DNA of 64,000 bases from an uncultured Succiniclasticum sp. (GTDB taxonomy: Bacteria > Bacillota > Negativicutes > Acidaminococcales > Acidaminococcaceae): the NCBI GenBank assembly GCA_900544275.1, contig UQUU01000001.1:62001-126000 (forward strand), read 5' to 3'. The notes under the pieces were generated by a model. It saw nothing but the letters and a program-made list of their open reading frames with translations. It searched no databases and was not told where the DNA came from. This document shows, piece by piece, positions 60,919-64,000 of this stretch (position 1 is the stretch's first letter; each line of letters starts with the position of its first letter). The position numbers and the translations under genes are program-made.

Positions 60919-62169
60919 TCATAAATCTTCCAAAAGATGAACGACGATCCCATCCCGGAGCTTCGGCTCAAACCAGGTGGACTTAGGCGGCATGATCTGA
61001 TCCGCATCTGCCGCAGCCATCACCTCTTCCATCCGGGTAGGGAACATGGCAAACGCCACAGCATAGCTGCCGTTATTGACACGTTTTTCCAATTCTGACA
61101 AACCACGCACGCCACCAACAAAGCCAATGCGTTTGTCGGTTCTCGGATCGCCGATCTTAAGCAACGGCGTCAAAATGTTAGCCTGCAAAATAGAAACATC
61201 CAGGGAGGCAATCGCATCCTGCGCCGCAAAGGTTCCTTCCCTGGCGGTCAAGGCATACCACTGCCCTTTTAGATACATACCGAAGGAATGGCTCGTTTGA
61301 GGCCGGTACGCTTTTTCCACGGATTTTACGGTAAACTTTTCCTCCACCGCCTGCAAAAATTCTTCCGTGCTATAACCGGCTAAATCTTTGACCACTCGAT
61401 TATAATCAAGAATATTCATCATATGGTCAGGAAAAATTACCGCCTGAAAATATTTGTATTCTGCCCCGGGATCATTTTTCCCGCCCTCTTTTTCCAGCGT
61501 TGCCGCGGCCCGCATCGCCCCGGCGCAGCGATGGTGCCCATCGGCAATGTAAAACCGTTCCACCGGCGCAAAGAGTTTAGTCAACTCCTGTACTTCCAAC
61601 GGATTTTCAATGACATACAACGTATTACGCACTCCGTCATCCGCTATAAAATCAAAGGCAGGCGTATGCTCAGACATAAGTTTCAGAATATAAGAATCAA
61701 TTTCCGGGCGGCCATGATAGGTCAGAAAAACCGGTCCCGTCTGGGCTTTTGTACCCAGGATATGACGCACCCGATCTTCTTCCTTATCGGTTCGGGTCAA
61801 TTCGTGGCGTTTTACCACGCCTTTCCGATAATCTTCCACCGCCACGGTAGATACCACGCCAATCTGAATATGGCGCTCCCTCCTTTGGCGATAAATATAG
61901 AAACAAGGAGACGGATCCTGCTTCATTTTCCCTTCTTTTGCATAGCGTTCCAGATTTTCCCTTGCCCTGGCATATACCTCCGGATCATACGGTTCCGTTC
62001 CCTTCGGCAAAACAGCTTCCGACTTAGTCACTGTCAAAAAACTGTCGGGATGTGTTTCTATCTCCGCTCTGGCTTCTTCCGTATCCATCACATCGTACGG
62101 AAGCGAAGCAATTTCTGACGCCAAATTGCTAACCGGCCTAAAGCCGCGAAATGGTCTGATCTTGGCCAT
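60919..62169 (-). CDS. DUF1015 family protein
   Basis: 416 aa. Family marks: PFRGFRPVSNLASEIASLPYDV at the start, FYIYRQRRERHIQIGVVSTV, YIADGHHRCAGAMRAA and VIFPDHMMNILDYNRVVKDL. The function of DUF1015 is unproven; it often lies with serA and serC, so a link to serine metabolism or serine kinase-type chemistry has been suspected for the family. HHR and several Asp/Asn suggest a ParB/sulfiredoxin-like nucleotide site. It precedes serC by 109 bp and has a good promoter upstream. Confidence 0.9.
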   Translation of the reverse strand: MAKIRPFRGFRPVSNLASEIASLPYDVMDTEEARAEIETHPDSFLTVTKSEAVLPKGTEPYDPEVYARARENLERYAKEGKMKQDPSPCFYIYRQRRERHIQIGVVSTVAVEDYRKGVVKRHELTRTDKEEDRVRHILGTKAQTGPVFLTYHGRPEIDSYILKLMSEHTPAFDFIADDGVRNTLYVIENPLEVQELTKLFAPVERFYIADGHHRCAGAMRAAATLEKEGGKNDPGAEYKYFQAVIFPDHMMNILDYNRVVKDLAGYSTEEFLQAVEEKFTVKSVEKAYRPQTSHSFGMYLKGQWYALTAREGTFAAQDAIASLDVSILQANILTPLLKIGDPRTDKRIGFVGGVRGLSELEKRVNNGSYAVAFAMFPTRMEEVMAAADADQIMPPKSTWFEPKLRDGIVVHLLEDL

Positions 62170-62562
62170 AATATCCCCCCTTAAACTTTCTCAATACAGA
62201 CTTTTTTACTGCTTATCACCTTCAGGATCAGGTTCTAAGCCACCTTCCATCCTGTTTTCTTACAATACCGAATTAAAATTACGCAATAGTAAATACAGGT
62301 AATATATTGATTATAGGAATAAATAGAACACCCTGTCAATGATAGTCCGCTTTGTCCTTTGAATTTTACCAGGTTCCCCGGAATATCAATTTATTTTGTA
62401 AACAATCTAACAGAAAGATTATTTTCTTTTGACCGGACAGACGACTTCCTCTTTTTTCAAACAAAGTTCACTTGTCCCCGGCCTTTTTGCGTTACAATCA
62501 AGATAACGACAGTACTATCAGGCAGCATCGTCTTATGTCGTGTTCTTTCAGAAGGAGTTATT
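62170..62562. other. Divergent intergenic region with promoter for DUF1015-serC
   Basis: On the minus strand TTGACA (62334-62339), 18 bp, TATAAT (62310-62315) is a strong promoter for the DUF1015 gene, with a leader of about 130 nt. On the plus strand I see only a weak candidate (TACAAT near 62495) for the serine hydrolase. No gene or obvious structured RNA is seen. Confidence 0.65.
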
Positions 62563-63987
62563 ATGCGTTGTTCTTCTCTTGTTAGTTGTTCTTCTCTTGT
62601 TAAATGTGTCAAGCCATTGACCACCGTCAGCTCTGTGCTGCTGTTAAGCAGCTGCCTGTTCCTTACAAGCGGTTTTGCAGCGCCCGCCCGGTCTGCGGCT
62701 GCGGTTCCTGGGCACCCTTTCAGCATTCAAAATAAGGCGGAAAATTATAAATCGTCCCTTTCTCCCGCCGTGACCCGCAAACTCAATACGGAGCTGTCCT
62801 CCATGATAGGCGGAACAGGGGAAAGAGTCCCGGGACTGGCGGTGATCGTTTTCAAAGACGGAAAAGAAGTCTATCGCAATATGATGGGGAATCGCTTTCT
62901 CAGTCCCCGGAATCCCAACTGGAATCTGCCAGTCACCTCTGACAGTCGTTTCCGCGTGGGTTCCATCTCCAAAATATTCACCGCTGCAGCCGTCATGCAG
63001 CTGGTTGAAGCAAAAAAGCTGGATCTGGACGCTGACGCCGGACGTTATTTAGGGTTTACGCTGCGCAATCCCCATCACCCTGATACAGCGATTACACCCC
63101 GCATGCTCCTGTCTCACACCTCTTCCATCCGCGATTATCCGTATGCCTATATCCCCTACCGTACTTCCGCCAGGTCATTTTTCAGTACCACAAATTGCTG
63201 GGCCAAAGCAGCGGAAGCGCCGGGGAAATATTTCAGTTATTCCAATCTGAATTTCATTCTCCTGGCAACCATGGTAGAAAAAATTACCGGCCAGCGGTTT
63301 GACACTTACATGAACCGGAATGTTTTGCAGCCCTTAGATATAAAAGGCAGCTTTAACCCGGACGACTTTGACAAAACCGAATTACAAAAAATGGGTACGA
63401 TTTATCGCAAAAGCAACGGTCAGACCGACCGCTATTATGCCCAGATCGACGATCGCCCCTTTACCTTTGCCGGCAGTGCCGAACGACGTAGCTACCGGCC
63501 GGGCACTAACGCCGGTATTTTCTCACCCCAGGGCGGCTTGCGGATCTCGCCTGATGAATTAAGCCATATGCTGCAAATGCTGATGAATCAGGGTCGTTAC
63601 AACGGCGCACGGGTTTTGCAGCCGGAAACCGTAAAATTAATGGCTACGCCGATTTGGACGTATGATCCGTCCCAGCCAAACGGAACGATTAAGGAAGACG
63701 CTATCGAAAGCTACGGCCTGCCCTTCCAGTATTTCAGCGGGCAGGGTTCTACGAAAGGTGCTCCCGATCGCCCTGACTTTAATCTGGTAGGGCACTTTGG
63801 CGAAGCCTACGGCTTTATCGGGGGCTTGTTGTGGCAGCCGCAAACACAAAACGGGTTTATCTTCCTGCAAAACGGACAAGCCACGCCGGAAAAAATGAAT
63901 CGGGGGCGTTACAGCCGCAATCTCCGCTGGGAAGAAAATTTCATGAATACCATCATCACAAATGTGTTTCCCAAAAAGAACAACTAA
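62563..63987 (+). CDS. Exported serine hydrolase of the beta-lactamase/PBP-like class C group
   Basis: 474 aa from the ATG at 62563, with AAGGAGTT upstream; the long in-frame upstream extension has no start signal. The N-terminal signal region is hydrophobic (about 20-50, SVLLLSSCLFLTSGFAA), with a possible lipobox LSSC. The catalytic set is complete: Ser-x-x-Lys in VGSISKIFTAA, YSN in YFSYSNLNFILL, and HFG in NLVGHFGEAYGF. This group includes esterases, D-aminopeptidases and carboxypeptidases as well as class C beta-lactamases; resistance should not be assumed. An 18-bp direct repeat lies in the first codons. Confidence 0.88.
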   Translation: MRCSSLVSCSSLVKCVKPLTTVSSVLLLSSCLFLTSGFAAPARSAAAVPGHPFSIQNKAENYKSSLSPAVTRKLNTELSSMIGGTGERVPGLAVIVFKDGKEVYRNMMGNRFLSPRNPNWNLPVTSDSRFRVGSISKIFTAAAVMQLVEAKKLDLDADAGRYLGFTLRNPHHPDTAITPRMLLSHTSSIRDYPYAYIPYRTSARSFFSTTNCWAKAAEAPGKYFSYSNLNFILLATMVEKITGQRFDTYMNRNVLQPLDIKGSFNPDDFDKTELQKMGTIYRKSNGQTDRYYAQIDDRPFTFAGSAERRSYRPGTNAGIFSPQGGLRISPDELSHMLQMLMNQGRYNGARVLQPETVKLMATPIWTYDPSQPNGTIKEDAIESYGLPFQYFSGQGSTKGAPDRPDFNLVGHFGEAYGFIGGLLWQPQTQNGFIFLQNGQATPEKMNRGRYSRNLRWEENFMNTIITNVFPKKNN

Positions 63988-64000
63988 CGCAAAAACAGAC

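Noticed and set aside
62359..62562. Extended N-terminus of the serine hydrolase
   Set aside because: It would put 68 residues before the signal peptide, and the ribosome-binding site AAGGAGTT lies before the ATG at 62563.

Overview
This is a 64 kb stretch of ordinary low-to-mid GC Firmicutes-type chromosome. There are no rRNA or tRNA genes, insertion sequences, prophage genes or CRISPR arrays that I can see. Several gene neighbourhoods point to an anaerobic member of the Negativicutes, perhaps the Acidaminococcaceae side: hpf-secA-prfB-DUF5693-csaB-ftsEX-M23-ctp, infC-rpmI-rplT behind an attenuator, cdaA-cdaR near glmM-glmS, and tripartite tricarboxylate (Tct) transport genes. This is an inference from gene content and order, not from a marker gene. 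RNA-based control is dense: an AUU-initiated infC with a terminator/antiterminator leader, a T-box before thrS, a glmS ribozyme, a programmed +1 frameshift in prfB, and an unexplained 260-nt leader before an amino-acid ABC transporter.

Layout. 1-5.6 kb: a leftward cluster (88-aa protein, Cys/His-rich protein, 49-aa membrane peptide, Tat-exported metallo-beta-lactamase-fold protein, 465-aa polytopic protein with internal repeats, tatB, tatA, tatC), with a divergent Rrf2 regulator that has three candidate Fe-S cysteines. 5.6-13 kb: SpoU methyltransferase, infC-rpmI-rplT, GT2 glycosyltransferase, paired chromate-transporter halves, thrS with T-box. 13-17.3 kb: a rightward set (DUF4127, small membrane protein, Nudix, KDPG aldolase, KDG kinase). 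17.5-26.5 kb: glmS, glmM, a small coiled-coil gene and a DEDD exonuclease on the opposite strand, then an FAD protein, cdaR and cdaA. 26.8-30.7 kb: argF and argGH.

31-36 kb: stand-alone peptidoglycan glycosyltransferase, TMEM43-like protein, DNA glycosylase, AICAR transformylase without the cyclohydrolase domain, radical SAM protein. 36-48 kb: ctpA, M23 peptidase, ftsX, ftsE, csaB, DUF5693, prfB, secA, hpf. 48-52 kb: polar amino-acid ABC transporter with two tandem binding lipoproteins. 52-64 kb: HD-GYP protein, class III CoA-transferase, YbaK deacylase, hotdog thioesterase, tctA/B/C, a BNR/sialidase-like protein, serC, DUF1015 and a serine beta-lactamase-fold hydrolase.

The best candidate for an undescribed system is the first 5 kb. 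A Tat substrate sits in the same gene line as its own TatABC translocase, with a repeat-built membrane protein of no family I recognise, a Cys/His-rich partner and two small proteins. The leader has tandem terminator-like hairpins and there is a 26-bp palindrome next to a putative Fe-S Rrf2 regulator.
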